Below are positions 1 to 11,510 of a stretch of 64,000 bases of DNA, piece after piece. Every line of letters starts with the position of its first letter. Within the stretch, counting starts at the first letter, position 1. The notes under the pieces were generated by a model. That model saw only the letters and a list, made by a program, of their open reading frames with translations, did not search any database and was not told the origin of the DNA. The DNA lies in contig NW_026570401.1 in NCBI RefSeq assembly GCF_019649055.1, positions 1 through 64,000 of the forward strand. The letters are read 5' to 3'. This DNA is from Paramacrobiotus metropolitanus (lineage: Eukaryota; Tardigrada; Eutardigrada; Parachela; Macrobiotidae). Made by a program: the position numbers and the translations under genes.

Positions 1-332
1 CGTACGCCTGACACCGCCTTAGCTATAACGGTCAATACTTAGGAATCCGTGCATAAAAAATAAGCAGCTCTTTGTCAGTGCATAAGGGCTGATGCCAAAT
101 GAAAAATGAAAACTCATAGTTGTCTCAACGTCCAAAGTATTCCCTTCGGCTGTACAGATAACCTTTATCATAAAGAAATCCGAAGTTTAACTGTCTATAA
201 GGTTGAATAAATTTGAAACAGTGCGAGTGCACTTGACAATATGCTAGTTCGTTGACTCAGTCACTTCACAGGCTCGTTTCACTGGATAGTGGTGTGTGCC
301 GAATGCGGGTGGTGTTTGTCGGGTCAGAAGGG

Positions 333-431
333 CAGGGTGTAAAGGGGGCAGTGGCACCTGCCACCGGCAATGGCTTATGCCATTTCGCAACTGGCAAGCG
401 GTAAAATATGGCAATTTTCAGAATGAAGAAA
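333..431 (+). repeat. Short dispersed repeat, copy 1 (CAGGGTGTAAA...GGCAGTGGCACCTGCCA family)
   Basis: This stretch reads CAGGGTGTAAA, then GGCAGTGGCACCTGCCA, then a CAACTGGCAAGCG block and a tail near AGAATGAAGAAAC. The same order of blocks occurs at 39541-39665 on the same strand and at 42811-42930 reversed, so it is a dispersed family about 100-125 bp long. It is rich in short palindromes of the CTGCCA/TGGCAG type. No protein or Pol III promoter box is visible. This copy is the most diverged of the three. It could be a SINE tail or a small non-autonomous DNA element. Confidence 0.6.
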
Positions 432-689
432 CAACTACGTAGAAATAATTTTGGCATCTAAAAAATTAATTTAAAAACAAACAGATTTCGTGCCAGTGAT
501 ACCACTGATATTTGCATACCTCCGCTTAAGATCTGTACCGTTTCTACCATGCAGTATGCGTTCAGCACAAGTAGTCTTAGATTATAGATTACAAGGTAGC
601 CTCGCGCATTCGCGCTCGGCACTTAAGTACTGGATAGTATTGGCTTTATTTTGGAAAGGTCATTATCAATTATTGACGTTATGACGATT

Positions 690-1370
690 TTAATTTTTAC
701 ACTCTGATGACGTGACGTTCTGAATTTCTGACGGTCTTCCGTTTTTATTTTTTACGTTCTGATGTTCGGACTTTTCCGACGTTCTGACGTTCTAACGTTC
801 TTGATTTTTCACGTTCTGACAATCTGATATTCTGTCGTTCTCATGTTCTGACGTTGTGAATCTCTGACCTTCTGACGTTTTTGATTTTTACGCTTTGACG
901 TTCTGATGTTCTGCCGTTTTGACGTTCTAACGTTTTCAGTTTTTCACGTTCTAATACCTTACAATAACCTTACTTTCTGATGTTCTGAACGTTCTAACGT
1001 TTTTGATTTTCCACGTTCTGACGTTCTGATATTCTGTCGTTCTGACATTCTGATGTTCTAACTTTTCGACGTTCTAAGGTTTTCGGTTTCTCACGTTCCG
1101 ATAACCTTGCTTTCTGAATTTCTGACTATCTAACGCTCTTAATTTTTTGCGTTCTGACAATCTGCTGTTCTGACGTTTTTATTTTTCCCGTTCTGACGTT
1201 TTGTGTTTTGACTTTATGAATTTCTGACGTTTGGACGTTCAAACGTTTTTAAGTTTTCGCGTTCTGACTTCTGATATTCTTACGTTCTAATCTTCTGATA
1301 CGTTTTACGTTACTCGCTGACGTTCTAATCCTCTGATACGTTTTACGTTTTGACGTTACAGATACTGTAT
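690..1370. repeat. Degenerate ACGTTCTG tandem array
   Basis: About 680 bp made of imperfect copies of an 8-10 bp unit around GACGTTCTGAC or GATGTTCTGAC, with interruptions of the type GTTTTTGATTTTTCACG. The unit is recognisable throughout but diverged, as in an old minisatellite. No reading frame crosses it. Confidence 0.8.
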
Positions 1371-1524
1371 AAGAGACATTAGGGGCGCTGTACTTTACCT
1401 TTTATGGACGGTTACCAAATTACATAATTTACTATTCAGGCACGTAATTACGTAAATCACGTAATTTACTACTATGACATGCTTCAGTTTTATATCATCT
1501 ACACTAAAAAGCAAGTAGGTATTT

Positions 1525-2640
1525 ATGCATCCGCTATAGTCTCCGTGGTTACAGTCATTATGTTTAGTACTTTTTATTGCTGTGCAGTGAATACTTGTTG
1601 AAGTGCTCTTTACGTTCCTATACTTAAGGCCTGGTGAAACCATCTTCTGACCACTGGTTAATAAAAAAAAACAAAAATTTATTGGCAAATTTACGGAAAA
1701 TTTGGAATTTTTTAAGACCAAGCTGGACTAAAACTGACCACGCGCTGACGAGTCTATAAAAACGGTGCATGAATACGTTTTGGTCGGTAAGATTGTATGA
1801 ATACAAGGTATGCCTCGCGCTCCGCGCTCGGCAAATTAACCATCTTGGACGGAAACTAATATTTGACCATTCCTCGTTTTTTCCTTGATCCTATGACCAC
1901 AGGTTATATTTTTACTTTTTTTTCCATTAAATGAAATGGTTCGTGCAGTCTGATTGCTTTTGCATTAGTGCGTTGAAGGCTGCATCCGTGGTAACAATTC
2001 GTTTTGCTCGTAGGAATGTACAATACATACTGTAGTACCACACTACCACCGTATCTAAAAAACGTCATTATAATGTTACTCCATTTTCTATACTTAAGAA
2101 CCTGTCGAAATGTCTTCTGACCAACGCTTTCTAAACGAAATCAAAATTCAGAAGGCACACCCATGGAAAAATAGGAATTTTTCAAGATTAAGCTTGACTT
2201 ACACTGACCACGCCTCGATTTATCCATAAAAACCCAGGAAAAATACGTTTTGAAGGGTAAGCTTGTATGGTAAGCTTGTATGACTCCAAAAGGTTTAAGA
2301 CTGTAACTTTTATTTAAAGTTTTACTTGATTACCCTAATTGTTAATTTTACCGTAAGTGCTAGCTCCGTGGTAACAGTTACATGTCTTGCACGTAGGAAT
2401 AAAGTACCAGTACTCTGAGAACGTCTCTGCACTTACTCATTTTCTATACTTAAGAACACTTGGAAATGATTTCTGACCAACGCCTTCTTAAAAAAATCGA
2501 AATTCAGAAGGCACACCTATGGAAAATCAGGAATTTTTCGAGACTAAGCTTGACTTAAACTGCCCACGCGTTGATTTATCCATAGAAACCCAGGAAAAAT
2601 ACGCTTTGAACGGTAAGCTTGTATGAATATAGAGATAAAG
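1525..2640 (+). repeat. Three tandem copies of a ~360-470 bp repeat
   Basis: Three successive blocks share the same ordered landmarks: CTCCGTGGTTACAGT or TCCGTGGTAACA, a TACTTAAG start, CTTCTGACCA, GGAATTTTT, AAGCTTGACTTAAACTG, CCACGC, then CCATAAAAACCCAGGAAAAA and GGTAAGCTTGTATG. TACTTAAG begins near 1620, 2090 and 2450. Copies 2 and 3 resemble each other most. A diverged fragment of the same unit (TTAGCTTGACCAAAACTGATCAGC) is seen near 34180. No protein is recognised. Confidence 0.7.
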
Positions 2641-3307
2641 ACACAAAGATATAAAGATACACAAACTGCAGTACGAATACTACGAATTGTGTGAAGTGTT
2701 AACGTGTGACGTGACACATCCAGCCGTTCGTTTCGAGTTTTCTATGAGGTCCCCGCCTCACCGCTAGTCTGCATGTCTATTATTTCATGGTCTATTCTTT
2801 TATTTTCATAGGATATTAATGTTTTCTTAAGTTTGTGTTAGGTTGTTTCTGCTTTTTTATCTCTTTGGATATCTCTTAGCTCTCTCAAATTTTTTCTTCC
2901 TTGCCTTTCTGAGCTTTCTTTGGTTTTCTAACGTTACTTTCCCTTAATTTTTTTCGGTTTTTTTAGGTTTCTTAGGTTTTTTTACGTTTCGCTTTTCCGC
3001 ATTTTTAAGTCTGGGTGTCGTTGAATACAAATATTTCAAACATGCCAGGAGAAGTTTTGTTTATAATTACGATAACTACGATTACGGTTGTTGTTCCCTC
3101 ATATCACACGAAGACGATACACTTGCATCTAGTAATGTGCACGATGCTACGTCGAGCAATTGGAAAATTCCAAAACAATTGGATCGAATGCAGCTAAAAA
3201 ACTTGCAGTCGCTAACCAGGGAGGTTTATCATTCGGCGCATTTTCAACTAGGCGGGAGCAGGAATATGGCAGTTGGCTTTGTCTAATATTCCGATCACTT
3301 TCTGTAC

Positions 3308-4578
3308 ATGGTTTCATATTTCGGTCACCGGTCACTGGTGCGCCGCACACGTGGCGCACTACATGAATATCACTACCTGTGCGAACGACTTGCGCTAATT
3401 CCTAAACACCAAGCACTGTTTTTGTTAAAAAACTGTCCTGGTGTACCAAAAATTGTTCACCTCCTTCGCACTTCCTTGGCGTGGCAGTTTTCGGAAGAAT
3501 TATACGCCCTAGATCAAACTTTTTGCGCTGTTGTGGAGACCATCACTAACGTGAAAATGGATCACCTTACGTGGCTGCAGACATCACTACCTGTTCGATT
3601 GGGTGGTTTAGGAATACGACGCATCGAGAAGCTAGCTCCCTCCGCCTACTTGGCATCGGCTTCTTCTGTGCGCCCGCTTATTTCTAATTTATGCCCGATA
3701 CTGCCACCGACCGATACAACTTCCGCAACACTGGTCTGGAAGTTGCTTATGAATGATGTGCCGGCTGAACCCATTCACAGCATCCAAAAAGCCTGGGATA
3801 CTCCTGCGACCTTGCGACCTCTCTGATCTTTCAGCACTTCGTGTCTCTGCCACAGAAGTCGCACACTTGAAGGTGTCAACATCAGAATCCGGTTACTGGA
3901 TTTACACATTACCCGCTGCTTGCTTAGGTAATCTGCTAGAAATATTGATTTTCAGACAAGCGTCGCTCTACGATTAGGTGGTCCTATCGTAACTCCTCAT
4001 GAATGTAAATGCGGCGAATGGGTGGACGAGTTCGGGAGACATGGAATGCGGTGCAAACGATCAGCCGGACGACTACCTAGACACAATGGCATCAGCAGGG
4101 AGTTTGCTGGCGCGTTAACGACGGGCGGTTTTCTTGCCAGAGTGGAACCGAAAGGATTGGCCATAGTGGGTAAAAAAAGACCGGATATCGTTACACTTAT
4201 CCCATAGGAACGTGGTAAACCACTCGCAATAGACGTAGCCTGTGTTGACACTCTGGCAACTTCTAATGTTGACCGTACATCCGTCAATGTCGGTGCGGCA
4301 GCGGAACTGGTCGAAACAAAAAAGCTCGCAAGACATGCGTGGCTTTAGCCAAGGTACAATTTTGTCGCCGCTGCCTTCGAAACATACGCACCTTTGGGCG
4401 ACGGACTAAGAAGCTAGTGGATAAAATCGGACACCTCGTCGCGGGCACTACCGGCCAACCACGGGCGAAGGAATTTTTCCGGCAGCGGATCTCCATACAA
4501 ATTCAAGGAGGAGACGCTATGTGCGTGGTAGGCACAATACCGGATCATGAGAAATTAGAGGAACGTTTCTTGTTATAG
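3308..4578 (+). pseudogene. 5'-truncated LINE, RT thumb plus restriction-like endonuclease (copy 1)
   Basis: This is the 3' end of a non-LTR retrotransposon pol frame. The first part (3360-3826) has the thumb region after the RT fingers/palm: a LKNCPGVPKIVHLLRTS block and LPVRLGGLGIRRIEKLAPSA. The frame then shifts (near 3826 and 3960), and a Cys-x-Cys...His-x3-Cys knuckle followed by GRLPRH appears around 4000-4085. Next come an RPD motif and a later Asp of a PD-(D/E)XK endonuclease (4180-4240), broken by a TAG at about 4205. The C-terminus ends GTIPDHEKLEERFLL. The knuckle plus RPD...D layout is that of R2/NeSL/Hero-like elements that nick their target with a restriction-like endonuclease. 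The RT catalytic palm is absent. At least two frameshifts and one stop make this copy dead. Related copies lie at 38.8-39.5 and 60.0-61.0 kb. Confidence 0.85.
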
Positions 4579-4650
4579 CCTGTTAAAACTGTCTTTTTTG
4601 TGAAAAAGCTTCTTAATAAATTGTATTGTATGAATAAAGAAAGAATCGCT
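4579..4650 (+). other. LINE 3' untranslated region with AATAAA-type signals
   Basis: After the TAG stop of the LINE frame comes a short AT-rich trailer with CTTAATAAATTG and GAATAAAGAAAGAATC. This looks like a polyadenylation signal region and a short A-rich or GAA-type tail. The matching trailer is recognisable on the minus strand below 60050. Confidence 0.5.
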
Positions 4651-4807
4651 GGAAGTGGGCGTTAGAATACTACCTGTTCAGAGTTTCTGTTATGTGTTTT
4701 GTCTTACATAAAAATTTGTTGATATGTACGGTCCAATTTAATAAGAGAAGTCGTTTTTATAAAAACTAATGGTCTCTGTGAACTTCCTTTTGCCGGGCCA
4801 ACGCGGA

Positions 4808-4883
4808 TCTCCAGGGGCTGTACTGTATTTCATACAATACAGACTATCTTCACTGTATACAATACAGTGAAGCCCCTGGAGTA
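4808..4883. repeat. Palindromic hairpin, CCAGGGGCT...AGCCCCTGG arms
   Basis: A ~75-bp inverted repeat. The outer arms are CTCCAGGGGCT and AGCCCCTGGAG. The inside holds two nested TACTGTAT.../...ATACAGTA stretches. It is compatible with a tiny fold-back element; no protein is coded. Confidence 0.7.
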
Positions 4884-5562
4884 GGGCGATGGCCGGGCAA
4901 TTTAACTGCCTGGTGGCCGAAATATGAAAAAATACACTCAAAGTGACCGGAATATGAGAAAACACGAAGTAAGAAACTTCAAATGGAAGCCGGAATAAGG
5001 AATTTGTCGAAGCACAGTAATGCCCTAAAATGATTTAAGTGCGTGGAAGGGAATGCCCTTGTAGAGCTACATGAATTTAGTACTATGCAACGGGACACCT
5101 CCAGCCATGCCACTTACTGACACCAGACAGCACTGGCAGGGCATTAAATTTTGATCCATGGTCTTATTAGAATTCAGGCTAGGATTCAAGAACTTTGGTT
5201 GAGTCTGGTGCCTGCATTCAAAGCCAGCACAGGTGCTTATCTGCAAAAATTTGGCTTCACATTTGCAAAGAGCGCGCGCTTCTTTGAGTCTAGTTTCGGT
5301 ACAACAGGCCTAGGCAGCTGCATCTGATTCAGCGGCCTGGCCATGGTATTGATGCCTACTTACGCTGCGTTGAAGTGTCAAGTATCACTGTTGCGTCGCT
5401 TCGGCCGATCTACTGGAGTTCCCATAGGCAATGCATAGGGTCGAGTCCTGAGAACTGTGGCTGCAGTTCGGATGATTCTGTGGGAAGAAAACCACTTTCC
5501 TGCGGGGTTCGCCAACAGGTCAGTAGATCTGCCGGCCACAAGCACTGGCTTATCTGCCAAGT

Positions 5563-5919
5563 TTGGGCAGGACTCTACTACGTAGTAATACTACAACCAT
5601 CCTTCTTAGTATGAAATATCAGGTGGTTTATTCTCCAAATTTCACCACGTTGGTTACGGGGTACTGCAAAGTCACTGCAGTCCATAGTCCATACTCCATA
5701 CCCATGCTGGAAGTGCAGGGATGCGCTGTTTATTATTACAGTCTCGTTTTTTCAGTCTCCGAATTACAAGTACAGGAGCATCAGGAGGTACAGGTACCAG
5801 AGCAACAGCAAGAACAGCAGGAACAGGAGAAACCTCAAGTTCGGATGCGCAATCGAAATCTGATGAGGCAGCAACATAATCAACGTGCAGCGTCGCTCAG
5901 TTTGGAACCAGGTAACTAA
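5563..5919 (+). CDS. Small Gln/Glu-rich open frame, unidentified
   Basis: An open frame of 118 codons whose second half is strongly Gln/Glu/Val-rich (repeated EQQ, QEQ and VQVP groups) followed by an Arg/Asn-rich stretch. I recognise no domain. The frame ends EPGN just after an AG-GTAACT sequence that could be a splice donor, so it might be one exon of a gene. It could equally be a chance frame through a CAG-type simple repeat (5770-5840). The first codon used is an alternative start. No neighbour supports a function. Confidence 0.2.
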   Translation: MGRTLLRSNTTTILLSMKYQVVYSPNFTTLVTGYCKVTAVHSPYSIPMLEVQGCAVYYYSLVFSVSELQVQEHQEVQVPEQQQEQQEQEKPQVRMRNRNLMRQQHNQRAASLSLEPGN

Positions 5920-6260
5920 CTTACAGCCAGCCAACCAGGAAACTGTGTCGTAAAATTCGAGCGAATACAGTACTTTCAAGCTTCTTCCAGCGTTCGTGTG
6001 AACTTCCGTCCTTTGTAACCGTAAAAACGTCCGCCTTAATAAATTTTCGTAAATGTAACAACTATCGTTTTCTCTACATTACCGGTGCGGATGGAGGTCA
6101 AATCAAAAGCGTTTTGCAATCGCTTTCTAACAAAACATTGAACAAGTTTAATTTGACTGTTTAGTGTGACCTTACGTATACAAAATGCACTGTATATACT
6201 TCTATAATTTAAACCATTATGAAGCGAGCGAGCATTTTTCATTTACAGTGCAACAATTGG

Positions 6261-6350
6261 AGAACTTGGTCCCTGGGGTCCAGGGACGAAGTCCCTGGAC
6301 GGGATTTAGGGCGGAGCCCCAATAAGCAGGGGGTGCGGGGGGACAAGAAC
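6261..6350. repeat. GC-rich palindromic block CCCTGGGGTCCAGGG...CCCTGGAC
   Basis: Nested inverted repeats: GTCCCTGGGGTCCAGGGAC is itself a palindrome and is followed by GAAGTCCCTGGACGGGA. This composition differs from the AT-rich flank and leads into the tandem array that follows. No coding content. Confidence 0.5.
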
Positions 6351-6439
6351 GTAATCAAAAATTCAAGAGCTAAATTTGGCGGATCTGTTGTAGAAAATGC
6401 GTATAAATCCGTAAAACTGGACCCAGTACACGCAGGGGA

Positions 6440-6905
6440 CCAGTCTGAGTGGGAACCGACACGCAAGGAACCACCGGGACATTTTTCACGTACTCGTCGT
6501 AGTAATGTATGGAGGGTGAGTTTCTTAGGACCCGGTCCGGAAATTTTGCTTGGCCCAGGTGGATCATTTTCGGGAATCTGACCGGCGGGAAACCACCAGG
6601 GCATTTTCTATGAGCGCGCCTTGGTAATGTATGGTTGGTACGGGAATTGGGTCGGGTCCAAAACTTTTTCTCGGTCCAGATTGTGCCTGCTTGAGAATCT
6701 GCATAAGGGGAACCATCCGGGCAATATTTACGAATCCCCCATGAAAAATGTATAGAGGATGCGTTTTTTTAGGAAACGCTCCAGAAATTTTGCTTGGTCA
6801 TGGTTCAGCGTTTTTGGAAACGACAGATGGCGAACCAGTTAGGCATTTTTCACGAAACGGCCTTATAAATGTATGGGGGGTCCCTTTTGCGAGACCCGGT
6901 GCGGA
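6440..6905 (+). repeat. Tandem array, four ~121-bp units
   Basis: Four units start at the shared block GAACCACCGGGACATTTTT or its variants near 6469, 6590, 6711 and 6834. Each continues with AATGTATGG(A/T)GGG, a GACCCGGTCCGGAAATTTTGCTTGG block, and a GGATCATTTTCGGGAATCTG block. Units are roughly 70-80 percent alike by eye. The open frames through it on both strands reflect the repeat and are not taken as genes. Confidence 0.75.
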
Positions 6906-6909
6906 TCTT

Positions 6910-7880
6910 TTGCCGAAAATCCGGTGCGTTACAAGTGCCGCACCGATAAAAATAACCTTTACGGTCACAACAAGAGCTGCTTCAGAACAATTAAATCTGC
7001 ACCACCAAAATGGCAGACTGCAGGACCAATCGCAGAAATCATTCAGGTCAAACAAAGTTTCAGAACCTTGACGGACCATGTCAGCGGATTCACCAGCTTG
7101 AGGCTCGGCAGACCGAGCTGGTAGATCTCCGGCAAACCACTGACACAGTCGTAAAATTTCTCAACGCAGTGGATCCCACAACGAAAAATACCGCCTAAAC
7201 GTGAAGCAAACCCCAGTCAGACAGCAACAATCTGAACTGTGCATGGCCGAGCCGCCGTCTCACCACACTTTTCCAGACCATGCGAATTGTCCGGAAAAAT
7301 TCCTGGAGGCTCCGCGGTCCAGCAATTAATTTCTTGGCTACCTGAAGCAACCGACTGCTGTCAATCCGTATACATTGTAGGCATGGTGAGACGGTGAGAC
7401 TGAGCCCGTCGACAGGCTTCCAGAACAGAGGACGGGAATCCCAGCCATCTCCAACGCAAGCAGCTCAAACTCGTGCTCTCACTGACTGTCAGACCGAATC
7501 CATCGTTTAACAAATCCAACCAGTTCCACCCAGTTCACCCGGCCGGACTCAAAACACCAATGCAAATGACCGTGCGGTGACCCATCGGTCCAAATTTTTT
7601 TTTTGTTGGATCCTTCATTTTTTGAAGGTTTACTCCGCCGCTCCGGATGCAGTAATGTTTCAGCAGTCGTCCTGGCATCCTTAGATATCGTGGTGCAACG
7701 TCTTGCGTTACCACAAGGTCCGGAAAACGAGATAGCATTAACGGCACCAAGTAGTCCAGGCGTTACTGGCACCTGCCATTCTGGTGAAACTTTGCTTGAC
7801 CAGAATATCCGGTCGCACTTCTGACTCCGGATGATACGGTTGCGGTTCTGTCGCCGGGCTGTTTGACAAAAACCCTGCGC
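6910..7880. other. Stretch without a recognisable gene
   Basis: Mixed-composition DNA between the 121-bp array and the first fold-back element. Several short frames exist on both strands, the longest 187 codons (7479-8042, minus), but it runs into the fold-back element and shows no domain. I see no RNA gene or repeat here beyond a few short palindromes. Confidence 0.4.
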
Positions 7881-7884
7881 TAGG

Positions 7885-8607
7885 TTAAGGGAAATGGGCC
7901 GGTACATGGTATCAAATTGGTGTACATTCACGAAATCTTTCACTTTCGCGTACACCCAAACACATTTTTGTTTTATTTTATGACATTCTGTAGCCAGATG
8001 ATTTGTATACACGGGAGTGAAAACCGTTTGTGCGCACAACATCCTGTTTGGGAGTTATGGCTGTTAGTTATTCCAAAACGTTTAAATGTATTTCGGTGTA
8101 CCAAAAGTCTCATTATGGACCGACCTCCTTCAAATTTTGCACGTAAATGCACACGGTCATGAAGATTGTTTTTACACCGATCCAGACTTTCATGATTTTT
8201 TTCAAATTTTGAAATTCATTTTAAAATTCGAAAAACATGTTAGAACAGTCGATCGGTGTAAAAACGATTTTCATGGCCAGGTGCACTTACGTGCAAAATT
8301 TGAAAGGTATTGGTCCATATTGAGACTTTTGGCGTTTGGGAGTGCGCGACAGCGAAAGTTTCCGTCAACGTACACGAATTTAGTGCTATGTACCGGGCCA
8401 AATCCCTTAAACTTTTTGGAATTTTCTAACAGCCATAACTTCCGAACCGGATGTTGCGCGTACAAACGGTGTTCACGCCAGTGTATACAAATCATCCGGC
8501 TACAGAATGGCAGAAAACGAAACAAAAATGTGTTTGGGAGTGCACGAAAGTGAACTTTTCGTGCATGTACACGAATTAAGTATCATGTACCGGCCCACTT
8601 CCCTTAA
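7885..8607. mobile_element. TTAA-flanked fold-back element, copy 1 (723 bp)
   Basis: The element opens TTAAGGGAAATGGGCCGGTA and closes with its reverse complement TACCGGCCCACTTCCCTTAA. The two halves are long inverted repeats meeting at about 8220, where AAATTCATTTT and AAAATTCGAAA face each other. TTAA at both ends fits the target site of piggyBac-like or Kolobok-like DNA transposons; the superfamily cannot be settled without a transposase. The right arm contains an extra element end (GTACCGGGCCAAATCCCTTAA, about 8390-8410) that has no counterpart in the left arm. A sister copy is at 12566-13252. The long open frames in either arm are shadows of the repeat. Confidence 0.85.
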
Positions 8608-8984
8608 GATCCGCCGGCGCGTTCTGGGGCTGCTATTAAAGGCCACGCTCCGTAAGCTTCCGCACTGATCCTATGCACACTGCGGAGGAGTAGCCAACCA
8701 TTCGGACGGGATAAACTTAGTTAAACCGCAGGATGCTGGTGGAATGTCCCTGGGGGTTGATTCTTGGGCCGTTGGCTCTGCAGAATCTCCTCGATTAATG
8801 AGGTTTCATTTCATCGTCGAGCATTTCTTTGCACCCTGACTTTGGTGCTTGTGGTTTTTGTTTTTCAATGTTTGGAATGTTTTTGTACACTTTCGTCAAC
8901 TTTTTCGAAAGTAAGTTTCGGTTCACTTATTTAACCGGGATTCAAAACAGGGGCCCACAGTGATCCGTTGCTGGTGGCACCGCG

Positions 8985-9185
8985 ACAGTTCGCCGCCGAC
9001 AACTCGTCGCAGGAGTTCTGGTCGCAGCCATTTCGCCGCAAGGTCATCTCGCCTCGCGGCGCTTTTTCGCGGGACATTTAACCGGCAGGACTTGAGACAT
9101 CACACCATGAGACATTTCGTCGGCCGGCCGTTTCGACGCCGATACATTTCGCTGCAGGGCTATTTCGACGAAAAGTCCATTTTAG
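8985..9185 (-). repeat. GGCGAAATGTC minisatellite
   Basis: On the minus strand, degenerate copies of GCGGCGAAATGTC recur (GGCGAAATGG, CGACGAAATGTC, GCAGCGAAATGT, GTCGAAACGG, CCGCGAAAAAGCG). Two more copies appear at 9418-9465. The 85-codon open frame over it is a by-product. Confidence 0.65.
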
Positions 9186-9229
9186 CAGACAAATTTTTTA
9201 CCAGGCTTATTTATTGAAACTGGCAGGAA

Positions 9230-9415
9230 TTTTAAGAAAAAATTCAGGAACTCAGAAGAAACTAACTAAGAAACAGTTGACGAAACCCAGAAAGCGCAAA
9301 GGCTAAGAACCATAAGAAAACCCTAAAAAACCTAAGAATAACTTGAGCGTAGCTCAGAGTAACCCAAGACCAAGCTAAAAATAAGCTAAGAATAACCTTA
9401 GACAATCTAAGAAGT
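9230..9415 (+). repeat. CCTAAGAAACC / CTAAGAATAACC-type simple repeat
   Basis: Repeated 10-12-bp motifs of the kind AACCTAAGAATAAC and AAGAAACTAACTAAGAAAC. The same motif family recurs as GGTTTCTTAGG near 2960 and in both orientations at 45330-45400 and 45615-45710. Confidence 0.6.
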
Positions 9416-9619
9416 CGTGCGGCGAAAAGTCGAGCGTCGAATTTAATTGCAGCGAAATGTCACACTCCCAAATGTCCGGGTGCGGTTGCGGGTCCGTTTT
9501 TGACAATGATAATTGTGTACGGCGGTTGTGAACCGTTCAAAGGTATAGCGTGAGGTCAAATCCATCCTTTCAGACGAGGGGGTGGACTGGTATCTGACCG
9601 AATTTTCTGTGGAACCACA

Positions 9620-10096
9620 TTGCGTGTGAACATTCGACGAATGGATAGACAGACTCCTCGGTCAACTTTGCGGAAAGGAAAGATGATAAACGCCTTGGAT
9701 GCAATCGCCTTACGCATTTACCGATTTAAGCAAAACGCGAAAACTTTACCACGACGTCATCGTGTTGCTGCAAAGCAGCGTGATTTGAGTAATGAAAAAA
9801 ATGTGAAACCCTGCGTCACAATGTGTTCCAGTCAGAGCGCCGGTCGGCTTCGAACCCTTACAAGACATAGACACCAGAACAGTTATGAGATCACTTACAC
9901 GCAAGTTGGCTGGATATCAGTTTGGACTGGCGCCCCACTTTCGACTTTGGTGGCGACGGAGGAACCGATCGGCACCGCACATAAGATATATTTCGAGAAA
10001 AATAGTAGGACGTCAAAATACGTGACGGCGGTCCGCCACCAAGTAGGGATGCAAGCTTTAACAGGCGAATTCTCATCAGACCTCGGGCAGGTGTAA
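9620..10096 (+). CDS. Unidentified 158-codon open frame
   Basis: A basic open frame. The first ATG is at about 9641 and the N-terminus is rich in Arg and Lys. I recognise no domain, signal peptide or membrane segment. It lies alone between minisatellites and shows no splice signals that I can defend. It may be a chance frame or a worn piece of a mobile element. Confidence 0.2.
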   Translation: MRVNIRRMDRQTPRSTLRKGKMINALDAIALRIYRFKQNAKTLPRRHRVAAKQRDLSNEKNVKPCVTMCSSQSAGRLRTLTRHRHQNSYEITYTQVGWISVWTGAPLSTLVATEEPIGTAHKIYFEKNSRTSKYVTAVRHQVGMQALTGEFSSDLGQV

Positions 10097-10099
10097 TAA

Positions 10100-11510
10100 A
10101 ATCAAGGCTGGTAGATCGACAGGCACAAAAGCCTGTTCGAAAAGTGGTTCGCGGGAAATGCAATCACGTGAAACAGCTGGGGTGACCACGAGAATTCCAA
10201 CTGCATCTATGGCGACTCTACCCAAACGAGGATATCGCCCAAAACTCGACGCGACGGTACATAGACTGGCAGCTGCGACATCTGACTAGCGGCAACATTG
10301 CATTGGCTACCTCGAACCGCGAGTGCCTAAGCGGCACCGGCGGATACGGTGGCCGGGATAAGCTGGATTGTTTGTCTGGCCCGGAAACTAACGGCTGCAA
10401 CCATAACAGACCACACGGACAGTAAACAAAACTCAGCAATTGCCACCGCTACGGACCTTAACCAAGGCCTGGCCTGGGCGAATTCGTCGTGAAACTTTGC
10501 CGCTGATTAAACGGCCGCGGATTTGGCTGAGGTGTTGCCTGTGCGTTGACAGATGAAAAACTTCGCGATGCTTGTGAATTTAAACTTCTTCAATTATGTG
10601 TATTTATCAATGTTTCTAGAAGGTTGGCGCGTTTGGTCACCGTTCGGTGTTACTTTTGTCCCGTTCTTGGTTGCACTAATTGTCTCACCATACCAGGATG
10701 TGTTTCACGAGCGCAACAGGTGACCTCGTGCGTATCATACGGTCCCCGATATACAAGCCAGTAGCATTCATACAGATAAATACAGCAAACATTACAAAAT
10801 TTACGGGTAACGCTCAAATCCGTACTACGGTGCGCCACGCCATACTGCTTAAGCACGTAACATTCATTTGACTGGCTGGTAGCTTGGTGCACGCCAGATA
10901 TTTTAATGAAATAATTGTAAATTCCTGGCTTAATGTTTGGGGTGGCTGAGAGATTTAGAGATTTGTGATAATTTAGAGATTAGGAATTTATGATGATGAT
11001 TTCTGTGATAACTTTGTGGTCTTCAGATTTGAAGATAAGTGGATGAGCAAAAAAATATGAAGCCTTTTACACGAAGTGAGCGAAATATAAGAAACCTCGA
11101 AATAATTACATATTTTGCTCGATGTGACACCTGGAAATAAGCAACTGCTCTGCTTAAAACGCAGTCTTTTTCTTGTACCAAACAGCGTTCAAACTGTCGT
11201 TGAATTGGCCGCCAGTCCTCAGCTTTTGCAAGACAGAAATCTGTTTAGTGACTCGTCCGCAGAATATAGAACAGCTGTAAATGCGTACGTAGGCTTAACT
11301 GGTTACTCCAGTTGCAGTCTTAGTGACTGTCTTACTCTTAACCAAAGATGTCTTTTACAACAAAAAAATTAACATGCTCGCTCGCTTGCCCTAAAGTCTA
11401 CACTTGCGTGTCATACACAGAAGGCGATAATGATCGACGGCTCACAGTAAACTTTTGTAAATACATGTATATCGGAATGGGTCGTCCGCAAGGCCATCAC
11501 CTTAAATGAA
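10100..11510. other. Stretch without a recognisable gene
   Basis: Only short frames (60-90 codons) with no domain. There is no tRNA-like fold, large repeat or clear regulatory structure. The composition moves from moderate GC to AT-rich towards the inverted-repeat element at 11.5 kb. Confidence 0.4.

Noticed and set aside
7479-8553. 187- and 155-codon open frames as genes
   Set aside because: They run through the arms of the fold-back element, and similar frames appear on both strands and in both copies, as expected from the repeat itself.
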